Shown in pieces: positions 8,984-16,785 of a stretch of DNA of 64,000 nt. The notes beneath the pieces were generated by a model. It saw only the letters and a program-made list of their open reading frames with translations, was not told where the DNA came from and did not search any database. The DNA comes from Marinobacter manganoxydans MnI7-9 (GTDB lineage Bacteria; Pseudomonadota; Gammaproteobacteria; Pseudomonadales; Oleiphilaceae). Numbering within the stretch: the stretch's first letter is position 1; every line of letters starts with the position of its first letter. The position numbers and the translations under genes were made by a program. The stretch covers positions 62,001 through 126,000 of the forward strand of contig NZ_AGTR01000044.1 in assembly GCF_000235625.1 (NCBI RefSeq), read 5' to 3'.

Positions 8984-9911
8984 TGACCACAGTATAGCCG
9001 GAACAGTCTTTACCCCGACGGCTCCCACCGGCCTTCTGATCATCAGCCACGGCATGGCCGAGCATGGCGACCGTTACCAGTCCCTCGCTCGCTGGCTCTG
9101 CGAACGCGGCATGGCCGTTATCACCTTTCACCACCGGGGCCATGGCCCGAATTCAGGAGTCGAGAACCTGGGGCACTATGCGGACCAGAACGGCTGGGCC
9201 AGCGTGTTGGCCGACCTGCACCAGGTGGTCCAGCACGCCCGTTCACAGTTTCCCGGGCTGCCGGTCAACCTGCTGGGCCACAGCATGGGCTCGTTCATTG
9301 CCCAGGGTTACGCCCAGAGGCACGGTGATTCCCTGGATACCCTGATCCTGAGCGCCACCAACCGGATTGATCGAGGCCAGCTATTGGCATCCCGGGCCCT
9401 GATCGGCCTGATCCGACTGCTCCGGGGCAAGCGGCACCGCAGCCCGTTGATTACCCGCATGACGTTTGAGCAGTTCAATCGCCGGTTCCGCCCCAACCGG
9501 ACCCATGCCGATTGGCTCAGCCGCGATCCGCACCAGGTTGACGCCTACGTTGCCGATCCGCTTTGCGGGTTCCAATGCTCAACCGGGCTCTGGCTGGATT
9601 TTATCGGCGGCATGCTGGCCATCAAACCGCCGACCTGGCGCAAAGACCTGCCTGTGCACCTGTTCTCTGGAACGGCGGACGCGGTTGGTGAAATGGGTCG
9701 CGGCGTGCGCCAGCACTTTCAGGCCATTCGAGAGGCGGGCGTTGGCCATGTGACCCTGAGGTTGTTTGAGGGCGGGCGCCATGAGATGCTCAACGAAACC
9801 AACCGGGACGAGGTGTGGCAATACTTGCATTCCCTGTGCCTGCATAGGGACAATGCGTCTGCCCAATCAACCGCCGAACAGAAAGCCCTGCTCCATGCCA
9901 GAGCCCCATGA
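8943..9911 (+). CDS. alpha/beta hydrolase, lysophospholipase / monoacylglycerol lipase-like
   Basis: The protein (322 aa from the GTG at 8943) has the Hydrolase_4 pattern: ISHGMAEHGDRY near the oxyanion hole, FHHRGHG, and the nucleophile elbow LLGHSMGSF, with a late FEGGRHEMLNE for the catalytic His and FSGTAD for the Asp. These are the marks of bacterial monoglyceride lipases and PldB-like lysophospholipases. The GTG start is favoured by AAGGA eight bases upstream; the frame is open further back, but that part overlaps the hydroxylase gene heavily. Its 3' end overlaps the modA start by 17 bases, which is tight packing although functional linkage to molybdate is not expected. Confidence 0.82.
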   Translation: MTTNEHPLTLSSGDDHSIAGTVFTPTAPTGLLIISHGMAEHGDRYQSLARWLCERGMAVITFHHRGHGPNSGVENLGHYADQNGWASVLADLHQVVQHARSQFPGLPVNLLGHSMGSFIAQGYAQRHGDSLDTLILSATNRIDRGQLLASRALIGLIRLLRGKRHRSPLITRMTFEQFNRRFRPNRTHADWLSRDPHQVDAYVADPLCGFQCSTGLWLDFIGGMLAIKPPTWRKDLPVHLFSGTADAVGEMGRGVRQHFQAIREAGVGHVTLRLFEGGRHEMLNETNRDEVWQYLHSLCLHRDNASAQSTAEQKALLHARAP

Positions 9912-10698
9912 ACGCCGCACCAGAATCTGCCACCCAATAACCCGGGCTTTCGCCTGCCTGTGCGTGTTGTTCAGTTTTGCTTCCGGAGCCATCGCCGGCG
10001 AAGTCAGTATTGGTGTGGCCGCAAACTTCACCGATACCACCCGGGAACTGACCAGGCACTTTGAAGCGGAAACCGGTCACCGGGTATCCGCCAGCTTTGG
10101 CTCTACCGGCAAACTTTACGCCCAGATCAGGAACGGCGCGCCCTTCGACGTATTCATGGCGGCCGACGTGCTCAGGCCAGAGCTGATCGAAGAGGCCCAG
10201 GCCGGGGTCAACGGAACCCGCTTTACCTATGCCCGGGGCAAGCTGGTGCTCTGGAGTCCGGCGCCCGATGCATTTGAGGATGCCCCGCGCTATCTGGAGC
10301 AGCAACCCTTCGCCAGACTGGCCATCGCCAACCCGAAAACCGCACCCTATGGCCTGGCTGCCCAGCAGGTTCTTGAGCACATCGGCCAATGGCAAACGTT
10401 GCAACCGAAACTGGTCCGCGGTGATTCCATAGCCCAGACGTTCCAGTTTGTTGTCAGTCGCAATGCCCAGGCCGGTTTCGTGGCCGCTTCCCAGGTGAAA
10501 GTCTGGGACGAGGATGCCGGCACCCTATGGCAGGTGCCTCAGGCCTATTACCAGCCCATTGACCAGCAGGCCATCCTGCTGAACCGGGGCGCCAGCAATG
10601 AAGCAGCCCGCGCCTGGATGGATTTCCTGAAATCCGATACTGCCATCGGCATCATCCGGAGCTATGGTTACGACCAAGGACATGACGCGATCAACTGA
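9895..10698 (+). CDS. modA: molybdate ABC transporter substrate-binding protein
   Basis: After an Arg-rich start (MPEPHERRTR) and a hydrophobic signal core ending at about AIA, the mature protein begins GEVSIGVAANFTDTTRELT, typical of ModA. Further family marks are the FGSTGKLYAQI strand and GAPFDVFMAAD, which line the oxyanion site, and the C-terminal FLKSDTAIGIIRSYGY. It binds molybdate (possibly tungstate) in the periplasm and delivers it to ModBC, encoded immediately downstream. The start lies inside the end of the preceding hydrolase gene. An alternative longer frame upstream is not supported by a signal peptide. Confidence 0.9.
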   Translation: MPEPHERRTRICHPITRAFACLCVLFSFASGAIAGEVSIGVAANFTDTTRELTRHFEAETGHRVSASFGSTGKLYAQIRNGAPFDVFMAADVLRPELIEEAQAGVNGTRFTYARGKLVLWSPAPDAFEDAPRYLEQQPFARLAIANPKTAPYGLAAQQVLEHIGQWQTLQPKLVRGDSIAQTFQFVVSRNAQAGFVAASQVKVWDEDAGTLWQVPQAYYQPIDQQAILLNRGASNEAARAWMDFLKSDTAIGIIRSYGYDQGHDAIN

Positions 10699-11378
10699 TG
10701 TTTGAAACCTACTGGGATCCAGTCTGGCTGACCCTGAAACTGGCCACGACAACCACTCTGCTGCTGTTGCTGATAGGCACGCCCATCGCCTGGTGGCTCG
10801 CCCGAACCCGGCACTGGCTGCGCCAGCCGGTGGCGGCCGTGGTCGCGCTGCCTCTGGTTCTGCCGCCCACGGTCCTTGGCTTTTACCTGCTGCTGGTGAT
10901 GGGGCCGGAAGGCTGGGTTGGCCAGGTCACCCAGTCGCTCGGCATCGGGCTGTTGCCGTTTACCTTCGAGGGTCTGGTGGTGGCTTCCGTGATCTATTCC
11001 CTGCCGTTTACGGTGCAACCGCTGCAGAATGCCTTCGAGTCGGTTGGCGACCGTTTCCTCGAGGTCGCTGCCACGCTTCGCGCCGCGCCCTGGGATCGCT
11101 TCCTGTTTGTTGCCGTGCCCCTTGCCCGCAACGGTTTCCTCACTGCCGCCGTACTGACCTTCGCCCATACCATTGGCGAGTTCGGCGTGATTCTGATGAT
11201 CGGGGGTAACATTCCCGGGGAAACCAAAGTTCTCTCCGTTGCTATCTATGACCACGTGGAATCCCTCGAATACACCGAGGCACACTGGCTTTCTGCCGGC
11301 ATGGTGGTGTTCTCCTTCGTGGTTCTGGTCACCCTCTACGCTCTCAACGGTAAGGCCCGGTCGGGAGCACTGAGATGA
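10698..11378 (+). CDS. modB: molybdate ABC transporter permease
   Basis: This 226-residue inner-membrane protein has about five membrane spans and the ModB-type EAA loop FLEVAATLRAAPWDRFLFVAVPLA near residues 120-140, followed by AVLTFAHTIGEFGVILMIGGNIPGET, a highly characteristic ModB stretch. Its ATG overlaps the last base of the modA stop codon, and its own stop overlaps the modC start as ATGA, so the three genes are translationally coupled. Confidence 0.92.
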   Translation: MFETYWDPVWLTLKLATTTTLLLLLIGTPIAWWLARTRHWLRQPVAAVVALPLVLPPTVLGFYLLLVMGPEGWVGQVTQSLGIGLLPFTFEGLVVASVIYSLPFTVQPLQNAFESVGDRFLEVAATLRAAPWDRFLFVAVPLARNGFLTAAVLTFAHTIGEFGVILMIGGNIPGETKVLSVAIYDHVESLEYTEAHWLSAGMVVFSFVVLVTLYALNGKARSGALR

Positions 11379-12457
11379 GCGAAAAGAAAAGCATCTCTGC
11401 CCGCTTCCGTTGCGCGTTTCCCGGGTTTGGTCTGGACGTTGACCTGACCCTGCCCGGCACGGGCATCACCGCCCTGTTCGGGCATTCCGGCTGCGGCAAG
11501 ACCACTGTTTTGCGCTGTATGGCGGGCCTTCACCGCGCAGAGGGAGCCATGACCGTTCTCGACGAACACTGGCAAAGCGCTGATACTTTCCTGCCGGTTC
11601 ATAAACGTCCCCTCGCCTATGTATTCCAGGAAACCCACCTGTTTCCCCATCTGACCGTGCGCAAGAATCTTGAATTCGGATACCGGCGTATTCCGGCCAC
11701 GGACCGGCAGATCGGGTTTGACGAGGCAGTGAACTGGCTGGGACTCGGCGGCCACCTGGACCGTATGCCCGCAGGCCTGTCCGGGGGCGAGCGCCAGCGG
11801 GTAGCGATAGCCCGCGCGCTGCTGACCAGTCCCCGGCTGTTACTTATGGACGAACCGATGTCAGCCCTGGACAAAGCCAGCAAACACGACATCCTGCCCT
11901 ATCTGGAGCGTCTTAGGGACGCCCTGGCCATCCCGATCGTATATGTCTCCCACTCTACCGCAGAGGTGGCCCGGCTCGCCGACCATCTGGTGGTCATGGA
12001 GGACGGCAAGGTGTTAGCCAGCGGGCCGACCCGGGAGACACTTGCACGCATGGATAACCCGTTCCGTCTCGAGGACGACGCGGGCGTGCTTGTGGAGGGG
12101 ACAATAAGAGAACTGGATCAGCGCTGGCACCTGGCGCGCTTTGAGTTCGACGGTGGCTCCCTGTGGCTGCGCCGGGACAACGGCATGAAAATCGGGGATC
12201 GGGTCCGGATCCAGTTGCTGTCCCGGGACATCAGCCTGGCTCTGGAAGAGAACCCTGACCAGAGCATCCAGAACCTGGTTCCGGCAACCATTGACCGGAT
12301 TGAGCCGGACGTTACCCCCGGCGTCAGTATCGTCCGCCTGCTCGCCGGACCCACACCGGTCATGTCCCGACTGACCACCCGGGCTGTTGACCAGCTGGCT
12401 CTGGAACCCGGCCGGCAGGTGTGGATGCAGATCAAGTCCGTGGCCCTGGCCGACTGA
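11375..12457 (+). CDS. modC: molybdate ABC transporter ATP-binding protein
   Basis: The 360-residue ATPase has Walker A GHSGCGKT, Q-loop YVFQETHLFPHLTV, signature LSGGERQRVAIARAL, Walker B LLLMDEPMSALD and a switch His in YVSHST. The C-terminal 75 residues form a MOP/TOBE-like oxyanion-binding domain (from about QNLVPATIDRIEPD), as in full-length ModC, which senses bound molybdate. The start overlaps the modB stop by four bases. A bidirectional terminator follows within 25 bases. Confidence 0.92.
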   Translation: MSEKKSISARFRCAFPGFGLDVDLTLPGTGITALFGHSGCGKTTVLRCMAGLHRAEGAMTVLDEHWQSADTFLPVHKRPLAYVFQETHLFPHLTVRKNLEFGYRRIPATDRQIGFDEAVNWLGLGGHLDRMPAGLSGGERQRVAIARALLTSPRLLLMDEPMSALDKASKHDILPYLERLRDALAIPIVYVSHSTAEVARLADHLVVMEDGKVLASGPTRETLARMDNPFRLEDDAGVLVEGTIRELDQRWHLARFEFDGGSLWLRRDNGMKIGDRVRIQLLSRDISLALEENPDQSIQNLVPATIDRIEPDVTPGVSIVRLLAGPTPVMSRLTTRAVDQLALEPGRQVWMQIKSVALAD

Positions 12458-12479
12458 CACCGGCGCCCCTGCCCCAACC

Positions 12480-12509
12480 AGAAAGGCCGCTGATATCAGC
12501 GGCCTTTCT
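12480..12509. terminator. bidirectional intrinsic terminator between modC and crp
   Basis: A perfect 30-base palindrome centred on GATATC has an arm beginning AGAAAGGCCGC. It lies 22 bases after modC and 30 bases before the end of the convergent crp-like gene. The A-rich start and T-rich end give short U-runs in both directions, so it could stop both transcripts. Confidence 0.85.
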
Positions 12510-12539
12510 TGCTACATCGATGCTCTGCTATACGGAGAC

Positions 12540-13181
12540 TCAGCGGGTGCCGTACACCACCATCGTTTTGCCCTTGACCCGAACCAGGCCCTGATCTTCC
12601 AGGGTCTTCAGAACCCGTCCAACCATCTCCCGGGAACAACCCACGATACGGCCGATTTCCTGGCGGGTAATCTTGATCTGCATGCCGTCCGGGTGGGTCA
12701 TGGCATCCGGTTCCTTGCAGAGATCCAGCAGGGTGCGGGCGACCCGACCGGTCACATCCAGGAACGCGAGATCACCCACCTTGCGCGTGGTCTGGCGGAG
12801 GCGGGAAGCCATCTGCTCACCAATGAAATACAGAACCCTGGGATCCTGCTGGGCAATCTCACGGAATTTGGTGTAGCTGATCTCCGCCACTTCGCACTCG
12901 GTCTTGGCCTTTACCCAGGCGCTGCGGGAATCCATGTTGTCGAACAGTCCCATTTCACCGAAAAAGTCACCGGCGTTCAGGTAGGCCATGATCATCTCGC
13001 GACCATCGTCGTCTTCAATGATAACCGTCACCGAGCCTTTGACGATGTAGAACAGGGAATCGCTCTTGTCCCCGGCATAGATAATCGTGCTCTTGGCTGG
13101 GTAACGGCGGCGATGGCACTGCGAAAGGAAATAGTCGAGATGCTTTGTTTTCTGCTCAACCGGCTTGACGATAGTGGCCAT
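12540..13181 (-). CDS. vfr: cAMP receptor protein, Vfr/CRP type
   Basis: The 213-residue regulator has an N-terminal cyclic-nucleotide domain ([34 protein letters not shown], the phosphate-binding cassette with Arg-Ser) and a C-terminal winged helix with [20 protein letters not shown] as recognition region. Length and motifs match CRP and Vfr closely, including the RSAWVKA stretch that contacts cAMP. In this group it controls carbon use, virulence-like functions and secretion. The osmC-like gene is divergent, as crp and yhfA are in E. coli. Calling it crp would be equally valid. Confidence 0.92.
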   Translation of the reverse strand: MATIVKPVEQKTKHLDYFLSQCHRRRYPAKSTIIYAGDKSDSLFYIVKGSVTVIIEDDDGREMIMAYLNAGDFFGEMGLFDNMDSRSAWVKAKTECEVAEISYTKFREIAQQDPRVLYFIGEQMASRLRQTTRKVGDLAFLDVTGRVARTLLDLCKEPDAMTHPDGMQIKITRQEIGRIVGCSREMVGRVLKTLEDQGLVRVKGKTMVVYGTR

Positions 13182-13446
13182 AATGCGAGTCGTGCCTCCT
13201 CAGATACTGGCGGGTCCCAATGTTTGTTATGCACCCGGCTTTCCTTGCGGGTTCGTTCTTTTTTACTGCAAAACTGCGCAACTTATAACAAGAAGGTCTG
13301 TTGCGGGCAACCGGAAAGAGTATACAACATGTATCCGAGATCGGCCTGCCTGGCGAAGCCGGTTGTGCTAGCATCCGGCCACAGGTCATCTTTATCGGGG
13401 CCAACACACCAGTTGGTCCCGCGTCATCACAACGGAGAGTCGTCCC

Positions 13447-13869
13447 ATGAAAGCAACCGTAGACTGGACCGGCAACGCCAGTTTCAAAGCCACCAGCGGC
13501 AGTGGCCACAGCGTGCAGCTTGATGGCCCGCCAGACCACGGCGGTGAGAACCTGGGCCCGCGCCCCATGGAAATGCTGCTGATGGGGCTCGGAGGCTGTT
13601 CGGCGTTCGACGTCATGAGCATCCTGAAGAAAAGCCGCCAGGACGTGACCGCTTGCCACGCCGAGCTCGAAGCAGAGCGGGCCGACGCGGTTCCGGCGGT
13701 GTTTACACGCATTCACCTGCACTTCGTAGTAACCGGAAACAGCCTGAAAGACAATCTGGTCAAGCGGGCCGTGGGCCTGTCGGCAGAAAAGTACTGCTCC
13801 GCATCTATCATGCTTGAGAAGGCCGGCGTCGAGATCAGTCACAGCTACGAGGTTCACCAGGCGTCATAA
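13447..13869 (+). CDS. OsmC/YhfA family protein
   Basis: This 140-residue protein matches the YhfA branch of the OsmC family: VDWTGNASFKATSGSGHSVQLDGP at the start, RPMEMLLMGLGGCSAFDVMSIL with the first redox Cys, and AEKYCSASIMLEKAG with the second. OsmC proteins reduce organic hydroperoxides through this Cys pair; YhfA-type members are less well studied. It is divergent from the CRP gene, an arrangement conserved in enterobacteria. Confidence 0.88.
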   Translation: MKATVDWTGNASFKATSGSGHSVQLDGPPDHGGENLGPRPMEMLLMGLGGCSAFDVMSILKKSRQDVTACHAELEAERADAVPAVFTRIHLHFVVTGNSLKDNLVKRAVGLSAEKYCSASIMLEKAGVEISHSYEVHQAS

Positions 13870-14057
13870 CACGTGTGAGAAATCTCGCCAGGGCCGCTCA
13901 TGGACCGATTCCCCGGGCCGGATGCAGGGGAAATCACGAATGCTAAAATGTCATTGCGAATACTATTCAACGTCACTTGCGGTGTGCATAATACGCACCC
14001 TCTCCGCCGGTCTGCGCAAAAGGTGAACAACCCGGTCAGTAGTCGGTGGCGGCCTCG

Positions 14058-14082
14058 GCAGAGCTCAGCAATGCAGCTCTGC
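14058..14082 (+). other. leader hairpin upstream of speD
   Basis: A perfect 8-bp stem (GCAGAGCT and AGCTCTGC) with a 9-base loop ends 34 bases before the speD start codon, ahead of the ribosome site CGGAGG. No U-run follows. It could influence leader stability or translation; there is no direct evidence that it senses polyamines. Confidence 0.5.
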
Positions 14083-14116
14083 AGTCATTCATCTCCACGA
14101 TCCGGAGGGGCTGAGC

Positions 14117-14911
14117 ATGGAATCAAAACTCCAGCTGCATGGTTTCAACAACCTGACCAAATCCCTGAGCTTTAACATCTACGACATCTGTTATGCGCAG
14201 ACCGAAGAACAACGCAAGGCCTATATCGACTACATCGACGAGATGTACAACGCCGAGCGCCTGACCCAGATTCTGACCGACGTCGTCAAGATTATCGGCG
14301 CCAACGTTCTTAACATCGCGCGTCAGGACTACGAGCCCCATGGCGCATCTGTCACCATGCTGATCGCCGAGCACGAGCTCACCAATGGCGAAGAGCCCGA
14401 CAACGAAGAGTCTCCCGGACCGCTGCCGGATACCATCGTGGCCCACCTGGACAAGAGTCACGTCACGGTGCACACCTACCCGGAAAGCCATCCCCACGAT
14501 GGCGTGAGCACCTTCCGCGCTGACATCGACGTATCCACCTGTGGCCTGATCTCACCGCTGAAAGTGCTGAACTACCTGATCCACAGCTTTGATTCTGATG
14601 TCGTTACCGTGGACTACCGGGTTCGCGGCTTTACCCGTGATGTGGACGGCACCAAGCACTACATTGATCACGATATCAATTCGATCCAGAACTACCTGAC
14701 CGAAGATACCCAGAACGCGTATCAGATGATCGATGTGAACGTGTACCAGGAGAACCTGTTCCACACCAAGATGATGCTGAAGAACTTCAACCTCGATAAC
14801 TATGTGTTCGGGGTGAACGCCGGTGATCTTGATCCCGCCGAAGCGCAGTCCATCGAGGACCGTCTGCGTCGGGAAATGCTGGAAATCTTCTATTCCCGCA
14901 ACGTCGAATGA
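14117..14911 (+). CDS. speD: S-adenosylmethionine decarboxylase proenzyme, enterobacterial type
   Basis: The 264-residue length and the motif [16 protein letters not shown] identify the class 1A enzyme. The proenzyme cleaves itself at the Lys113-Ser114 bond, and Ser114 becomes the pyruvoyl cofactor. [22 protein letters not shown] contains the conserved catalytic Cys region. The product, decarboxylated SAM, is the aminopropyl donor for spermidine synthesis. No speE lies in the window. CGGAGG precedes the ATG. The gene stands alone and is followed by a probable terminator. Confidence 0.93.
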   Translation: MESKLQLHGFNNLTKSLSFNIYDICYAQTEEQRKAYIDYIDEMYNAERLTQILTDVVKIIGANVLNIARQDYEPHGASVTMLIAEHELTNGEEPDNEESPGPLPDTIVAHLDKSHVTVHTYPESHPHDGVSTFRADIDVSTCGLISPLKVLNYLIHSFDSDVVTVDYRVRGFTRDVDGTKHYIDHDINSIQNYLTEDTQNAYQMIDVNVYQENLFHTKMMLKNFNLDNYVFGVNAGDLDPAEAQSIEDRLRREMLEIFYSRNVE

Positions 14912-14920
14912 TCGCCTCCT

Positions 14921-14944
14921 GTGGCGCCCCGCCCGGGGCGTCAC
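14921..14944 (+). terminator. probable terminator after speD
   Basis: A GC-rich inverted repeat (GTG-G-CGCCCC, loop GCCC, GGGGCG-T-CAC) begins 10 bases after the speD stop. A run of seven T residues follows about 13 bases later rather than directly, so termination efficiency is uncertain. Confidence 0.5.
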
Positions 14945-15046
14945 GGGTCCTTCAGTTTTTTTGATGTCACCCCCCAGATTTCTGCGTTTTATTCTCTCCT
15001 CCCATCCCGTTTAAATAGAGCCAAGAGCTAACGAGAGGAGGACATC

Positions 15047-15895
15047 ATGACCCTGCGCTCCCTGAAACAGATCATACCCGCCCTGGAAACGTCCGACGGT
15101 GCCGGCGTGCGCATCAAGCGTTCCATTGGCCAGCAACAGAACATTCGCCTTGACCCGTTCCTGATGCTGGACGAGTTTGGTTCCGCCGAGGCCGCCGACT
15201 ATATCGCAGGCTTCCCCTCGCACCCCCATCGGGGGTTCGAAACCGTGACCTATATGATCGAGGGGCACATGCTGCATGAAGATCATCTCGGAAACCGGGG
15301 CGACCTGCGCAATGGTGGTGTGCAATGGATGACCGCCGGTCGCGGCATCATCCATTCGGAGATGCCCCAGCAGGAAGAAGGCGTGATGCGCGGTTTTCAG
15401 CTCTGGCTGAACCTGCCAGCGGCGGAAAAAATGACGAAGGCCGGCTACCGGGACATCCAGCCGGAAGAGATTCCGGAGCTTGCCTTCGACGGTGGCAAAC
15501 TGAAGCTCATTGCCGGCTCATTACAGATCGATGGCCAGGCCCATGCAGGGGCGATGCCCGATCGCACCACCCAGCCGATCTACGCGGATATTCACCTGGC
15601 ATCCGATGGGAGCCTGAGACTGCTCCTTCCGGAAGGCCACAACGCCATGCTCTATCTTTACGAGGGTAGCGCGAGCCTGGGGGAAAGCTCGCTGCAGCGA
15701 AGCGCCGCAAACGTTCTTTCCGACGACGGCGACCAGATCGAACTCCATGCGGGGCAAGCCGGAGCGCGACTCCTGCTGATTGCCGGCAAACCGATCGGCG
15801 AGCCGGTGGTCCAGTATGGTCCGTTTGTGATGAATACCCGAGAAGAGATCGAACAGACGCTCCGGGATTACCGGGATGGACGCCTGACGGCCTGA
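15047..15895 (+). CDS. pirin family protein
   Basis: The 282-residue bicupin has the pirin signature in the N-terminal half: FPSHPHRGFETVTYMIEGHMLHEDHLGN, then GGVQWMTAGRGIIHSEMP, which together give the metal-binding His/His/His/Glu set. The C-terminal cupin is more diverged. Bacterial pirins include quercetin dioxygenase-like and regulatory members; the function here is unknown. A GAGAGGAGG ribosome site lies upstream. It ends five bases before the convergent prkB-like gene. Confidence 0.88.
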   Translation: MTLRSLKQIIPALETSDGAGVRIKRSIGQQQNIRLDPFLMLDEFGSAEAADYIAGFPSHPHRGFETVTYMIEGHMLHEDHLGNRGDLRNGGVQWMTAGRGIIHSEMPQQEEGVMRGFQLWLNLPAAEKMTKAGYRDIQPEEIPELAFDGGKLKLIAGSLQIDGQAHAGAMPDRTTQPIYADIHLASDGSLRLLLPEGHNAMLYLYEGSASLGESSLQRSAANVLSDDGDQIELHAGQAGARLLLIAGKPIGEPVVQYGPFVMNTREEIEQTLRDYRDGRLTA

Positions 15896-15900
15896 CGGCC

Positions 15901-16767
15901 TCAGGCAAACGGCTTTCTTGCCATCAGCCGCTGCACCATCGGCCGTACGATCAGGTCCATGGCCAGCGGCATTTTTGTGCCCGGAACCACCAGGGTGTCG
16001 TGTCTCGACAGGCTGCTGCCTGCAATCACCTGCAGCAGATAGGGAAAGTCCACCTCTGACTGATCCCGGAACCGGATCACCAGCATGCTTTCGTCCTCAG
16101 TGGGAACTTCCCGGACGACAAAGGGGTTGGAAGTATCGACCAGGGGAATGCGCTGGAAATTGATGTGGGTGTGCGAGAATTGGGGCACGATGTCGTGCAC
16201 ATAGTCATCCATGCGGTTGATGATAGTTTCCACCACCGCCTCCTGGCTGTAGCCCCGCTTGTGCGTGTCCCGGTGGATCTTCTGGATCCATTCAAGATTC
16301 ACAATCGGAACCACACCGATCAGCAGGTCCACATACTGGGCGATATTGCAGGTTTCGCTGACCACACCCCCATGAAGCCCCTCGTAAAACAGCAGATCGG
16401 TATCGGCGGGCAAAGGCCCCCAGGGCGTGAAGGTGCCGGGCTTGTGCCCGGCTTCAACCAGCCTGCGATCCTCATCGTGAACGTATTGACGATACCGACC
16501 GTTGCCGGTGTGGCCGTAGTCGTAGAACAGTGCTTCCAGCTTGTCGATGTGATTGGCGGCCAGCGCAAAGTGGTTGCGCTCACCGAACTGGCCCTTGGCC
16601 GCAAGCCTGGCCATCTGTTCACGGTTGTAGCGATGGAAACTGTCACCGCTGACCATTGCGGCGTTCAGCCCCTCACTGGCAAACATCCGGCTGAAAATCT
16701 GGCCGGTGGTCGTGGTGCCCGCTCCGGACGAACCGGTAACCGCGATGATGGGATGACGTTTTGACAT
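15901..16767 (-). CDS. prkB: phosphoribulokinase/uridine kinase-family protein (PrkB-like)
   Basis: The protein (288 aa, E. coli PrkB is about the same size) begins with a P-loop variant TGSSGAGTTTT, followed by VSGDSFHRYNRE and LFYEGLHGG, as in class I phosphoribulokinases. No RuBisCO or other Calvin-cycle gene lies in the window, so the kinase probably acts on another sugar phosphate or nucleoside; its true substrate is not settled in heterotrophs. In E. coli prkB is also close to yhfA and crp, which supports orthology. Confidence 0.82.
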   Translation of the reverse strand: MSKRHPIIAVTGSSGAGTTTTGQIFSRMFASEGLNAAMVSGDSFHRYNREQMARLAAKGQFGERNHFALAANHIDKLEALFYDYGHTGNGRYRQYVHDEDRRLVEAGHKPGTFTPWGPLPADTDLLFYEGLHGGVVSETCNIAQYVDLLIGVVPIVNLEWIQKIHRDTHKRGYSQEAVVETIINRMDDYVHDIVPQFSHTHINFQRIPLVDTSNPFVVREVPTEDESMLVIRFRDQSEVDFPYLLQVIAGSSLSRHDTLVVPGTKMPLAMDLIVRPMVQRLMARKPFA

Positions 16768-16785
16768 AGAGGCAGGTTGCCGGAA

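Noticed and set aside
12387-13523. Plus-strand open frame of 378 codons
   Set aside because: It is antisense to the CRP/Vfr gene and crosses the modC terminator.
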